From: Promicromonosporaceae bacterium
GTDB lineage: Bacteria > Actinomycetota > Actinomycetes > Actinomycetales > Cellulomonadaceae
Direction: 5' to 3'
Length of the DNA: 9,133 nt
NCBI GenBank assembly: GCA_009780755.1
Contig: WQZL01000098.1
Location: 1-9,133 of the forward strand
The notes under the pieces were generated by a model that worked only from the letters and a program-made list of their open reading frames with translations, was not told where the DNA came from and ran no database searches. Numbering within the stretch: position 1 is the stretch's first letter; each line of letters starts with the position of its first letter. Shown here in pieces: positions 1 through 6,483 of the stretch. The position numbers and the translations under genes were made by a program.

Positions 1-1
1 C

Positions 2-1639
2 CGAGTGGCCCACCTCACCGAACAGATCACCAACCTCACCCCACCCGCCTGGGTGGCCCACCTACCCGAACCCCCCAACCCCGACGCCGACCCGGACGCC
101 CACACCGGCTGGCTCCAAGCCGCTACCGCGGTAGCGATCTACCGCGACCGCTGGCAAATCACCGAACCCACCCCACTTGGCCCTGAACAACCCGTCCACA
201 CCGCCCAAGGCCAACACCGCCGCCAAGTAGCCAACTACCTGCAAGCCTGGGAAACCGGTGTCCCCTTAAAAGTCGCTGACCTCACCCGCGACTACGACAT
301 CGACCCCCACGCCGACCCCGACATCGAATGGGACGCCCCCGACGAAATCTACGACCACTCCGACCCCACCTGGACCCCCACCGGCCACCACAAAACCACC
401 ACCCCCATTGCCACAGCCGCCATCGAAGACGGTCACGAGCCAGAACCTGATCACTGGTGGATGGAAGAAGACCCCTACGCCGAGACCGAGCCTGAGCCAG
501 AACCACCAAGCGAGCAATGGGCCGAGGTCGTCTTGCCGAGCTGGCGCGACCGCACCACCAACCCCGAGCCCATAGCCCCCGAGCGGCTCGATGAACTCGC
601 GGCCGTCAACCAAGCCGCCTACGACTTCTGGCAACACCGCGCCGGATACGCCTCATCCTGGGTTCCCAACTACATCGTCGAGGTCGGCCTCGAAGGGCAC
701 GTCACCCCCGCCCACGCACCCCCAGGCTTCCGTACCACCCTCGACCACCTACGCCGCCAAGGATTCACCGACGCCCAGATCGTGGACGCCGGCCTAGCCA
801 AGACCGCATCCACCGGAAGACTCATCGACGTATTCCGCGACCGCCTCGCTGTACCCATCCACGACCACCACGGCCGCCTAGCCGGATTCACCGCACGCGC
901 CACCAACGAAGAACTCCAAGAACGCCCCAACACCCCCAAATGGCTCAACACCCCAACCACCAACCTCTACACCAAATCCCGCACCCTTGTCGGCCTTGAT
1001 GCCGAAGCCCAAGAAAGACTCCGCCACGGCTGGCTACCAGTGCTATGCGAAGCACCATTCGACGCCCTAGCCATCAAAGCCTCCGGCGCCCCGGTCGTGC
1101 CCCTAGCCCTGTGTGGGACGGCCATCTCGGCCAACCAGCTCGACCTCATCAACCAAGCAGCAGGCACCCTCGACGGCCTCACCGCCGCGATCGACCAAGA
1201 CAACGCCGGACACCGCGCCGCCGCCAAGCTCTCCGTACTCCTTGGCCCTGACGCCGCCACCCACGCCCGCTACGCCACCTGGATCGGTGCCAATGACCCC
1301 GGTGACCTCATCAAAACCGGCCGGGGCGACGACCTCGCCGATGCGCTCTCCCCAATCCACACCACACCCCTCGTGGCCGCCTACGTAGAGCAGACCATCG
1401 CGTCAGCCCCGCACGAGACCGAATCCGAACAGATCGCCATCGTCGAGCACGTTGGTGCGAAACTGGCAGGCCCAGGACAGGACGACACCACAATCACCGC
1501 CGTCCGCGAACTCCTCGCAAAACGACTCCCCGAAGTTGGTTGGGACATTCTCGTCTCCAACCTGCCAAACAGCCCGTCCTACACGGGCCGCGAACCCGAA
1601 CACCAAGGACCAGCCGCCGAGGCGCCGTCTATCAGCTAG
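2..1639 (+). CDS. C-terminal part of a relaxase-like conjugation protein with a DnaG/TOPRIM primase module (partial at left edge)
   Basis: The frame is open to the left edge, and the GTG at position 5 has no visible ribosome site, so this is probably the end of a longer protein. Residues are counted from that GTG. Residues 14-60 (PPAWV, GWLQAA, YRDRWQI, PLGP) resemble the region after the helicase domain in large actinobacterial MobF/TrwC-type relaxases. An acidic, proline-rich linker follows (about 95-185). Residues 250-335 match the DnaG catalytic core: GRLIDVFRDRLAVPI, GRLAGFTAR, PKWLNTPTTNLYTKSR. The TOPRIM part has CEAPFDALA (348-356, acidic residue E349), DQDNAGHRAA (397-406) and DPGDLI (431-436), corresponding to the metal-binding positions of DnaG. 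The likely role is priming of the transferred strand, or another nucleotidyl transfer step tied to the relaxase. No relaxase tyrosines or helicase motifs lie in the window, so the relaxase assignment rests on the short N-terminal similarity. Coding-strand C content is very high. Confidence 0.75.
   Translation, partial: RVAHLTEQITNLTPPAWVAHLPEPPNPDADPDAHTGWLQAATAVAIYRDRWQITEPTPLGPEQPVHTAQGQHRRQVANYLQAWETGVPLKVADLTRDYDIDPHADPDIEWDAPDEIYDHSDPTWTPTGHHKTTTPIATAAIEDGHEPEPDHWWMEEDPYAETEPEPEPPSEQWAEVVLPSWRDRTTNPEPIAPERLDELAAVNQAAYDFWQHRAGYASSWVPNYIVEVGLEGHVTPAHAPPGFRTTLDHLRRQGFTDAQIVDAGLAKTASTGRLIDVFRDRLAVPIHDHHGRLAGFTARATNEELQERPNTPKWLNTPTTNLYTKSRTLVGLDAEAQERLRHGWLPVLCEAPFDALAIKASGAPVVPLALCGTAISANQLDLINQAAGTLDGLTAAIDQDNAGHRAAAKLSVLLGPDAATHARYATWIGANDPGDLIKTGRGDDLADALSPIHTTPLVAAYVEQTIASAPHETESEQIAIVEHVGAKLAGPGQDDTTITAVRELLAKRLPEVGWDILVSNLPNSPSYTGREPEHQGPAAEAPSIS
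121..136. repeat. Perfect 16-bp palindrome inside the relaxase/primase gene
   Basis: CGCTACCGCGGTAGCG equals its own reverse complement. It lies in the segment coding for ATAVA. The motif CTACCGCG recurs a few bases later (140-147). It may be chance in a GC-rich gene or a protein binding site. Confidence 0.35.
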
Positions 1640-1675
1640 AGGCCCTTGTGGCCAGGTTTCCTTTGAAAAGAGATC

Positions 1676-1705
1676 CAGCCCGCACCAGGAGGTCTGGGCG
1701 GGCTG
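1676..1705. terminator. Hairpin between convergent transcription units, possible bidirectional terminator
   Basis: CAGCCCGC (1676-1683) pairs perfectly with GCGGGCTG (1698-1705), and inside it CCAG (1685-1688) pairs with CTGG (1694-1697). This leaves one bulged A and a 5-base loop. It lies 36 bp after the relaxase stop codon and downstream of the nucleotidyltransferase gene on the other strand. On the minus strand the hairpin is followed within a few bases by CTTTTC; on the plus strand there is no T-run. Termination is therefore better supported for the leftward operon. The rest of the 1640-1860 gap contains only two weaker inverted repeats, CCGGC/GCCGG at 1761-1773 and TACCG/CGGTA at 1812-1829, and no convincing gene. 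Confidence 0.5.
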
Positions 1706-1860
1706 AACGGTTGCCCTGGAGGTACCACACCACGGGCCTTCTTGTGGGATGCACGAAACCCCGGCTAGGCCGGAGCCTCGGAGGTGGCGCCTGGCTTCGC
1801 GAAGGAGCTGCTACCGCAATAGAACGGTATCACTACGCGACGTCAGGTGGATGTGGTCGG

Positions 1861-2610
1861 CTATCTTCCTGGCCCTTGCACGGCTGAACCGCTGCTAGGG
1901 CTATGACGACCATCAAGTTCTCGTGCCTCGCGTTGAGCTGGTGTCATGTCGCGCAGGTGTTCGGTGGTTGTTTCGCGTACTTGTCGTACGAGGTCATATA
2001 CCTGTGGTGCTGAGGGGCTGCCTAGGCTGGCTGAGGGTGTGTGTGCGGTCAGGCCTAGGACGTTCCAGGTGGTGGCGTATTCGGCGAGGAAGGATCGGGC
2101 TGCTGTTAGTTGGTGGTCGGTGAGGTCAGTCCAGAACAGACGCTCATCTATGACTTTGGGGTCGACAAGATGAGCGTTGATAAGTGCTGCTACGAAGGTG
2201 CGGTCTTTATCGCGGTTGGCTGCTAGTTTCGCGACACACAAGTCATGAGGGTCAAGGCAGTAGCCCAGGTAGCCTTTAGTGTCAGGATCCGTGACAGCGA
2301 CAAGGCGCTGTTCGAAACCGCCGGGCAGGATCGCGGTGTGTTTGCCGACGCCATCGACGTAGAAGCCGTGGGTTTCGTGGAAGAGGGATAGTTCCCCGAG
2401 CGCTCCGTCAAGCACATCCGCTAGTGACTCAGCAGCGTCGTCAGCTAGAGGACAGACATCGAGCTCCATTGATTGCAGCGCGACCTCGGGCAGCTCGGCT
2501 TCGGGCCAGGTTGCGAGGATGGACTGTGAGCCGATGATGATTACGCCTGGCTGTTGCACGATCTCGCAGGAGGCGCGGATCGCGTGCTTTAGGTTGTCGC
2601 GGGTGGCCAT
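1861..2610 (-). CDS. DUF6036/AbiEii-like nucleotidyltransferase, toxin-type, with the shared C-terminal tail
   Basis: The 249-aa protein shows the nucleotidyltransferase start motif GSQSILA (27-33) and an ELDV acidic pair (E49, D51) for metal binding. It also has the family signatures LDGALGELSLFHETHGFYVDGV (67-88) and CLDPHDLCVAKLAANRDKD (118-136). These fit the DUF6036 group of AbiEii/MenT-like nucleotidyltransferases, which are often toxins that add nucleotides to RNA or other targets in the cytoplasm. The substrate cannot be told here. The catalytic part ends near residue 185. A Ser/Pro-rich linker and a short charged helix (about 200-221) lead to a terminal tail, MTPAQREARELDGR (222-235) then a Gly/Pro/Ser stretch ending GPGR. 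Three other proteins in the window share this tail. The ATG shares one base with the upstream partner's stop codon (TGATG), so the two genes are probably translationally coupled. A housekeeping or resistance nucleotidyltransferase is less likely given the partner gene. Confidence 0.7.
   Translation of the reverse strand: MATRDNLKHAIRASCEIVQQPGVIIIGSQSILATWPEAELPEVALQSMELDVCPLADDAAESLADVLDGALGELSLFHETHGFYVDGVGKHTAILPGGFEQRLVAVTDPDTKGYLGYCLDPHDLCVAKLAANRDKDRTFVAALINAHLVDPKVIDERLFWTDLTDHQLTAARSFLAEYATTWNVLGLTAHTPSASLGSPSAPQVYDLVRQVRETTTEHLRDMTPAQREARELDGRHSPSSGSAVQGPGR
1864..1947 (-). repeat. Shared C-terminal tail, copy 1 (on the nucleotidyltransferase)
   Basis: Residues 222-249. The core is MTPAQREARELDGRHSP, then Ser/Gly and QGPGR at the end. 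The tail is 28 residues long. The bases encoding its first seven residues are nearly identical to copy 2. Confidence 0.8.
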
Positions 2611-2936
2611 CAGGTTACTTCGCGGGCACGGCGGATCGCGGCGAGTCGCTCGTCTTGGGAGATGACGCCAGCAAAGGGGCTAACCTGCCGCATGTCATTG
2701 CCGTGCTCATCGGCGCGGAGGCAGCCATCGATCAGCTGATCTAGCGGCTCGTTTAGTAGCTGTTCCCATTCATCGAGCCAAACCGTGCCGGACTGTCCCC
2801 AGCCATCACGCTCGTACTGCTGACGCATCTTGATGACGTTGTCCAGCCCAATAGACCGCACCCGTCGATGGTCGATCCGGAGGTGATCGACGATGGCGCG
2901 GTGGTACTCCAGCTTGATGCGATCTGATCTCTGCAC
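2610..2936 (-). CDS. Small 'SPFAGV' partner of the nucleotidyltransferase, probable antitoxin
   Basis: The 108-aa product begins with a helical, charged segment (LEYHRAIVDHL), continues with arginine-rich helices, has a WLDEWEQLLNEPLDQL segment in the middle, and ends with MRQVSPFAGVISQDERLAAIRR. From family knowledge, small proteins ending in R(Q)xSPFAGVLxxxER sit directly upstream of DUF6036/AbiEii-type nucleotidyltransferases in actinobacteria and are taken to be antitoxins or regulators. That recollection is the main basis for the call. I chose the GTG at 2936 because GGGAGG (2945-2950) lies 8 bases upstream. The alternative GTG at 2945 overlaps that ribosome site itself. The stop codon overlaps the toxin start by one base. 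Autoregulation would be usual for such pairs but is not shown. Confidence 0.6.
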   Translation of the reverse strand: MQRSDRIKLEYHRAIVDHLRIDHRRVRSIGLDNVIKMRQQYERDGWGQSGTVWLDEWEQLLNEPLDQLIDGCLRADEHGNDMRQVSPFAGVISQDERLAAIRRAREVT

Positions 2937-2944
2937 AACGAACA

Positions 2945-2952
2945 CCTCCCTT
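2945..2952 (-). promoter_or_regulatory. Ribosome binding site that fixes the antitoxin start
   Basis: AAGGGAGG reads on the minus strand here. It is 8 bases from the GTG at 2936 and its last G is the first base of the competing GTG at 2945, which therefore cannot be the start used with it. Confidence 0.7.
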
Positions 2953-2981
2953 ACCTGGTGTAGAGCTTACGTCTCACCATA

Positions 2982-2994
2982 GCCCGACGCGGGC
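2982..2994. promoter_or_regulatory. Inverted repeat in the HNH-antitoxin gap
   Basis: GCCCG-ACG-CGGGC forms a 5-bp perfect stem between the end of the HNH gene and the antitoxin start. It has no T-run behind it, so an operator for the toxin-antitoxin pair is as likely as a weak terminator. The repeat is short and may be chance. Confidence 0.25.
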
Positions 2995-3001
2995 GAATCT
3001 G

Positions 3002-3424
3002 TCACTGTCGCTGGGAATAAGGCCGGTATCTAGCTCCTGGTTTACGGTGAACACCAGCAGGCCAGTACGAGCGGCGGCGCCAGGTAATCAAGTTGCGGGT
3101 CCATCGTGTGGGCAGACGCCCTCCTTTGGCCTGGTTGTGCCGCCGACAGGCCGCCACCGCATTCCTGTCATTGGTAGCGCCCCCGCGGGCCCATGGGGTG
3201 AAGTGATCAGTCTCCTGGGCACGTTCAGGGCATCGGGCAAGTAGCCGCCATCTAGCTGTGTACTCGCATTGCCAACGCGCCCGAGAACGCGCTCCAGCAC
3301 GTTGGGCGTAGTTGAACCACCGTTGTGGGTCGCGGCGCCGTCGCGGTATCAGCGCGAGCAGAGCTATCAATATGCTGGCGCTTCCGATCCAGACCATCGG
3401 CTCGGGTAGGGGTAGGTCGATCAT
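3002..3424 (-). CDS. Membrane-anchored HNH endonuclease
   Basis: The 140-aa protein opens with a hydrophobic segment, VWIGSASILIALLALI (11-26), followed at once by RRRRDPQR. This is a typical single-pass or signal-anchor helix with a positive, cytoplasm-facing stop. The HNH nuclease core follows: C53 and C65, then DHF (H74 as general base), GGAT, N88, ACRRHN (93-97) and K100. This matches the common pattern GGxTxxxNLVxACxxCNxxKG, with H96 in place of the second Cys. The C-terminal 40 residues are very rich in Arg, Trp and Tyr. The nuclease would cut or nick DNA at the membrane face. The ATG overlaps the stop of the upstream seven-winged-helix gene (ATGA), with AAGGA 8 bases upstream, so the two are co-translated. 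The shared C-terminal tail is absent. The nuclease fold is clear; the target and the purpose of the anchor are not. Confidence 0.75.
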   Translation of the reverse strand: MIDLPLPEPMVWIGSASILIALLALIPRRRRDPQRWFNYAQRAGARSRARWQCEYTARWRLLARCPERAQETDHFTPWARGGATNDRNAVAACRRHNQAKGGRLPTRWTRNLITWRRRSYWPAGVHRKPGARYRPYSQRQ

Positions 3425-6400
3425 CGTGTTGGTCCTTGTGGGGCCGGGCCGCTCTGGTTAGGGCTGTGTTGGCCGTCGCGTTCACGGGTTTCGCGTTGAG
3501 CCGGTGTCATTTGGGTGCTTGTGATGCGGCCATCGGCCTCGATCCGCAGGGAGTGGCTGTCGTAGATGCGGTCGATCACCTCGGCGGTGGTTTGGGCGTT
3601 GATGTCGAAATGACTCATCAAGTCATGGCGGCTGGGTAGCGGCTTGTCGGCTTCGAGGGATTGGTGGAGCTGATGCATGACGTGGTCGACCCGGCGGCGG
3701 GTTGGCGCGTATCGACCATCTAGGACGGCGGCTACAGGATGATTGTTTGCCTGGCCGACATGGGAGTCTGGTGGTTCGGGTGGTTTCCTGGTTGTGATGG
3801 TGTATCGGCGGTCTGGTAGTTGTTGAATACGGCCACGTGTTTCGAGTTCTCGCAGTGCTTCTAGGATGACCTGACGTGAGCGGCCATGCTGGTCAGCGAG
3901 CTCGCGGGTAGAGGGCAGAGGCGTGTTTGCCCACTCGCCAGCGTTGATGCGCTTGCTGATCGCGTAAGCGGCGTCTAGTCGCGCGCGGAGAGCCATTGAA
4001 GGTGCTAACGCCATGTTTGGGGCCTCGGTGATGAGTGCGCGGTGGCGTGGTCGGGTTTGGATCAGGCCCTCACGCTCTAGGCCCTGGATGGCCTCAACGA
4101 CTGTTGCATGGCTTGCTCCGTATTCAGGGGCAAGTTCATGCGACGACGGCAAGGTGTTGCCGAACTCTCCGGCCCTGATACGGCGGGCAAGATCATCAAT
4201 GATCGGTTCTGACTTCCGTGGAGTGGTGCGCACATAGGCCAGATCGGCAGACTTCGCGAGCCGCCGTTCGAACGTCGATTCTGGCTCAGGCAGGGCGGGG
4301 TGGTTGGCCAGGATCAGCGCGGGTTTGTGCTTTCGAGTCTGGACAAGACCCTCTCGTTCCAAGGAACGGATCGCTTCGGCCACAGTGGTCTTCGAGGCGC
4401 CCGTGTGAGCGACAAGATCGGATTGGTGGGGCAGCTCACCTCGAAACTCCCTAGAAGTGATGCGGGCCTTGATCTCCGCAGCAACACTATGAGATAGCCG
4501 ACCACCCGACGACGGCTCTACCCTCTCTGACGGCGCAAGTGTTTGGTGCTTGATCCGGGGTAGCCTGCTCTGGCTCACCTCAATGAGTCCGCGATCGACC
4601 AGGTCTTGCTGGGCCAGACGAATCGTCTTTTTCGAAGCCCCATACTCTGAACACAGTTCAGCGAAAGTGGGCAGAGTGCCGACATGCCTGCCGTCGGAGA
4701 TACCTGATGCTAGGTCATCAGCGAGCTCTTTCCACCGCGGCCCCTTAGCCACTGGCGGATGGCCGGTGGTGATGGCGGGGGTGGTGCTGATGATCCGCAG
4801 CGAGGCGCTTCCTCCACCGCGGCGGGGCGGCTCAACAAGTCCTTGCTGGCGCAACAGCGTCAGCACGCCGGTAAGGACATGGCCACCGATGCCGTACGTG
4901 GCTTCTAGTTCTGACCGGGTCGGGAGATGATCGACGATCTGCCCCGATGTGATCTTTTCACCCAAGTTGGCGGCAATGGCTTGCTGCAACGATTGCCCAG
5001 GGGCGACAGCGATCGTCCTGTCGCTAACGATGCGTAGGGTTCTGCCCTTTCCGCTTTCGACCAGGCCTTGGCGGACAAGATCACTAACCGCTAGCGCTAC
5101 CGTCGAGTCTGACACTCCGAACTCGGCCTGTAGGGCATCAAGACTCGGCAGTGTCTTGGCGTACTGGCCGGCTTCAATCCGGGTGGTGAGTTCGTTGGAG
5201 ATCTCAGTCCAACCGGTTGTAGCCCTTCGCGCTGTGTTCCAAGCGGGTCGAGGCATGTGATCGAAAAGCCTGGCAAAGGAGTCACGAGCCGTATCAGGGC
5301 CGGTGTGCTGACCCAAGCTGGCCGCGTGGAGCGAGCCGATCGCGGTGGTTATGTCTTCTGCTTGTAGCCCTTCGCGAGTACGAAACTCATCAAGCACATG
5401 CAAGGGAGCGAACCGCATCACGGGCTTAGCGATCAGGCCGCCGACTCGTCGTAGTTCACGCCTGGCCATGAACACGTAAGTACCATCGGCTGCACCAGCT
5501 TCAACCATGTCCGCGACTTCGGCCCCGACATCGGTCAGGGCACGATCCAGCTGGGCGAGTTCCTCGATGCTCATCGCGGTGGTGGCCAAGATGGTCTTCA
5601 TCGCTTCGATGCAGTGGCCGCCGGCTGGTGTTTTGATGCCATCGAGGTCATCGGTGGCCGAGACGACGGAGTGGAGGTCTTGTAGGGCGGCACCACGTCG
5701 CCCGAAACGGCTCGCGAGCTCCGGTATGTCTTGGGCGCGTGATAGCGCGACGGCGTGAGCAGCGATCCGGGTTTGGGTCTTGACCACCTCGCCGAGCAAG
5801 GGTTGCTGGTGCTTTCCTTCTCGGAGGTGGAAGGCGGCGATGTCGAGGTCATGTATCGCTTGCTGAACTGGAGTCGCATCGGCTGGGGCAGGTGGTAGGT
5901 GCCCGGTGTGGTCGATGCTGTAGTCCAACGGCCCGGTGCGCGCCCACGTCGACGCGGCGCGGGCAACCTGCCCGAGCTTAGGAACCTGGGTTTCCAGCGG
6001 CCGCCAGCCACGCATGTTCGCATACCGGGAATCGAGTACGGTCAGCGCGCGGGTGAGGTCAGCTACATCACCCAACGCGCTAGCCCGACGCACCAACCCC
6101 CAGCGGTCGATGTCGATGGCAGGTAGTTCCTGCTCAACCTCCTTGACCGCCCACACTGCCGCTTGCCGCCAAGCCTCAACAGCCGGATTCCCCTGGGCTT
6201 GCCAAGGCAATGGCGGCGGCGCGGCGATCATCTTGATCTTGCCAAGATCGGTGCCGAGATGGGTTGCGATCCGGCCTTCCTGGGCAGCCCAAGCCAACGC
6301 CATATCAGGCTCACCAACGCCTGGTATTACCGCTTGTGATAGCGCGACCGCGAACCTGGTGATGCAGTCGCGGTAGAACGCGATCGCTCGCCGATCCTCC

Positions 6401-6483
6401 GGAGCAAAAGTGATCTGCGGATGCCCGGTCAAGATGGCACCGAGGTGCTCGCGTAGGCTGGCCAAGGTTTGCCCGTAGGTCAT
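3421..6483 (-). CDS. Seven-fold GntR-type winged-helix protein with unknown N-terminal domain and the shared C-terminal tail
   Basis: This 1020-aa protein has three parts. Residues 1-420 are mostly helical (many Ala, Arg, Leu, Asp) and match no family I recognise. Residues 424-989 hold seven GntR-like winged-helix units at about 424-489, 499-566, 582-646, 664-726, 759-819, 836-898 and 931-989. Each shows the GntR pattern: an I..G.. segment, LP(S/T)..EL, a (Y/F)G.S..TV recognition helix, a ...L...GL(V/I) segment and a short wing. Residues 992-1020 are the shared tail MTPAQRETRERDGQ...GPTR. The protein should bind DNA at several points. No effector-binding domain of a normal GntR repressor (FCD or UTRA) is visible. 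I chose the ATG at 6483 over the GTG at 6510 because AGGGAG lies 5 bases upstream and the ATG overlaps the preceding stop (ATGA). The gene also overlaps the HNH gene by 4 bases. A DNA-coating, bridging or silencing role is possible; a plain repressor seems less likely. Confidence 0.8.
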   Translation of the reverse strand: MTYGQTLASLREHLGAILTGHPQITFAPEDRRAIAFYRDCITRFAVALSQAVIPGVGEPDMALAWAAQEGRIATHLGTDLGKIKMIAAPPPLPWQAQGNPAVEAWRQAAVWAVKEVEQELPAIDIDRWGLVRRASALGDVADLTRALTVLDSRYANMRGWRPLETQVPKLGQVARAASTWARTGPLDYSIDHTGHLPPAPADATPVQQAIHDLDIAAFHLREGKHQQPLLGEVVKTQTRIAAHAVALSRAQDIPELASRFGRRGAALQDLHSVVSATDDLDGIKTPAGGHCIEAMKTILATTAMSIEELAQLDRALTDVGAEVADMVEAGAADGTYVFMARRELRRVGGLIAKPVMRFAPLHVLDEFRTREGLQAEDITTAIGSLHAASLGQHTGPDTARDSFARLFDHMPRPAWNTARRATTGWTEISNELTTRIEAGQYAKTLPSLDALQAEFGVSDSTVALAVSDLVRQGLVESGKGRTLRIVSDRTIAVAPGQSLQQAIAANLGEKITSGQIVDHLPTRSELEATYGIGGHVLTGVLTLLRQQGLVEPPRRGGGSASLRIISTTPAITTGHPPVAKGPRWKELADDLASGISDGRHVGTLPTFAELCSEYGASKKTIRLAQQDLVDRGLIEVSQSRLPRIKHQTLAPSERVEPSSGGRLSHSVAAEIKARITSREFRGELPHQSDLVAHTGASKTTVAEAIRSLEREGLVQTRKHKPALILANHPALPEPESTFERRLAKSADLAYVRTTPRKSEPIIDDLARRIRAGEFGNTLPSSHELAPEYGASHATVVEAIQGLEREGLIQTRPRHRALITEAPNMALAPSMALRARLDAAYAISKRINAGEWANTPLPSTRELADQHGRSRQVILEALRELETRGRIQQLPDRRYTITTRKPPEPPDSHVGQANNHPVAAVLDGRYAPTRRRVDHVMHQLHQSLEADKPLPSRHDLMSHFDINAQTTAEVIDRIYDSHSLRIEADGRITSTQMTPAQRETRERDGQHSPNQSGPAPQGPTR
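3424..3510 (-). repeat. Shared C-terminal tail, copy 2 (on the seven-winged-helix protein)
   Basis: Residues 992-1020. The core is MTPAQRETRERDGQHSP, then a Gly/Pro/Gln stretch ending QGPTR. The tail starts two residues after the last winged-helix domain. Confidence 0.8.
3517..5214 (-). repeat. Array of seven diverged GntR winged-helix coding repeats
   Basis: The coding units are at 5017-5214, 4786-4989, 4546-4740, 4306-4494, 4027-4209, 3790-3978 and 3517-3693. The conserved Leu-Pro of each unit falls at residues 445, 520, 604, 684, 778, 856 and 949, a period of 75 to 94 residues. Units 4 and 5 are the closest pair (EAIRSLEREGLVQTR against EAIQGLEREGLIQTR). The others are well diverged, so the array is old apart from that pair. 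Linkers are Pro/Ser-rich and vary in length. Confidence 0.8.

Noticed and set aside
266..637. Open minus-strand frame rich in Gly and Val inside the relaxase gene
   Set aside because: It is the mirror of the C-rich Asp/Pro/His coding on the other strand; the composition alone explains it.
1700..1860. Possible tRNA or attachment site in the convergent gap
   Set aside because: Short inverted repeats are present but no cloverleaf, no T-loop consensus and no direct repeat elsewhere in the window that would mark an att site.
1540..1887. Open plus-strand frame of 115 codons across the end of the relaxase gene and the convergent gap
   Set aside because: It overlaps the relaxase gene in another frame, has no ribosome site, crosses the hairpin and has an Arg/Gly-rich composition typical of a chance frame in GC-rich DNA.
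3002..3424. Shared C-terminal tail on the HNH protein, the 159-aa protein or the relaxase
   Set aside because: Their ends (RYRPYSQRQ, NPFREWR and AEAPSIS) do not contain the QRExRE core; the relaxase end has only a loose REPEHQGPA likeness.
3325..3639. Plus-strand frame of 104 codons over the HNH/seven-winged-helix junction
   Set aside because: It is antisense to two overlapping genes with a clear ATGA junction and has no ribosome site or recognisable domain.
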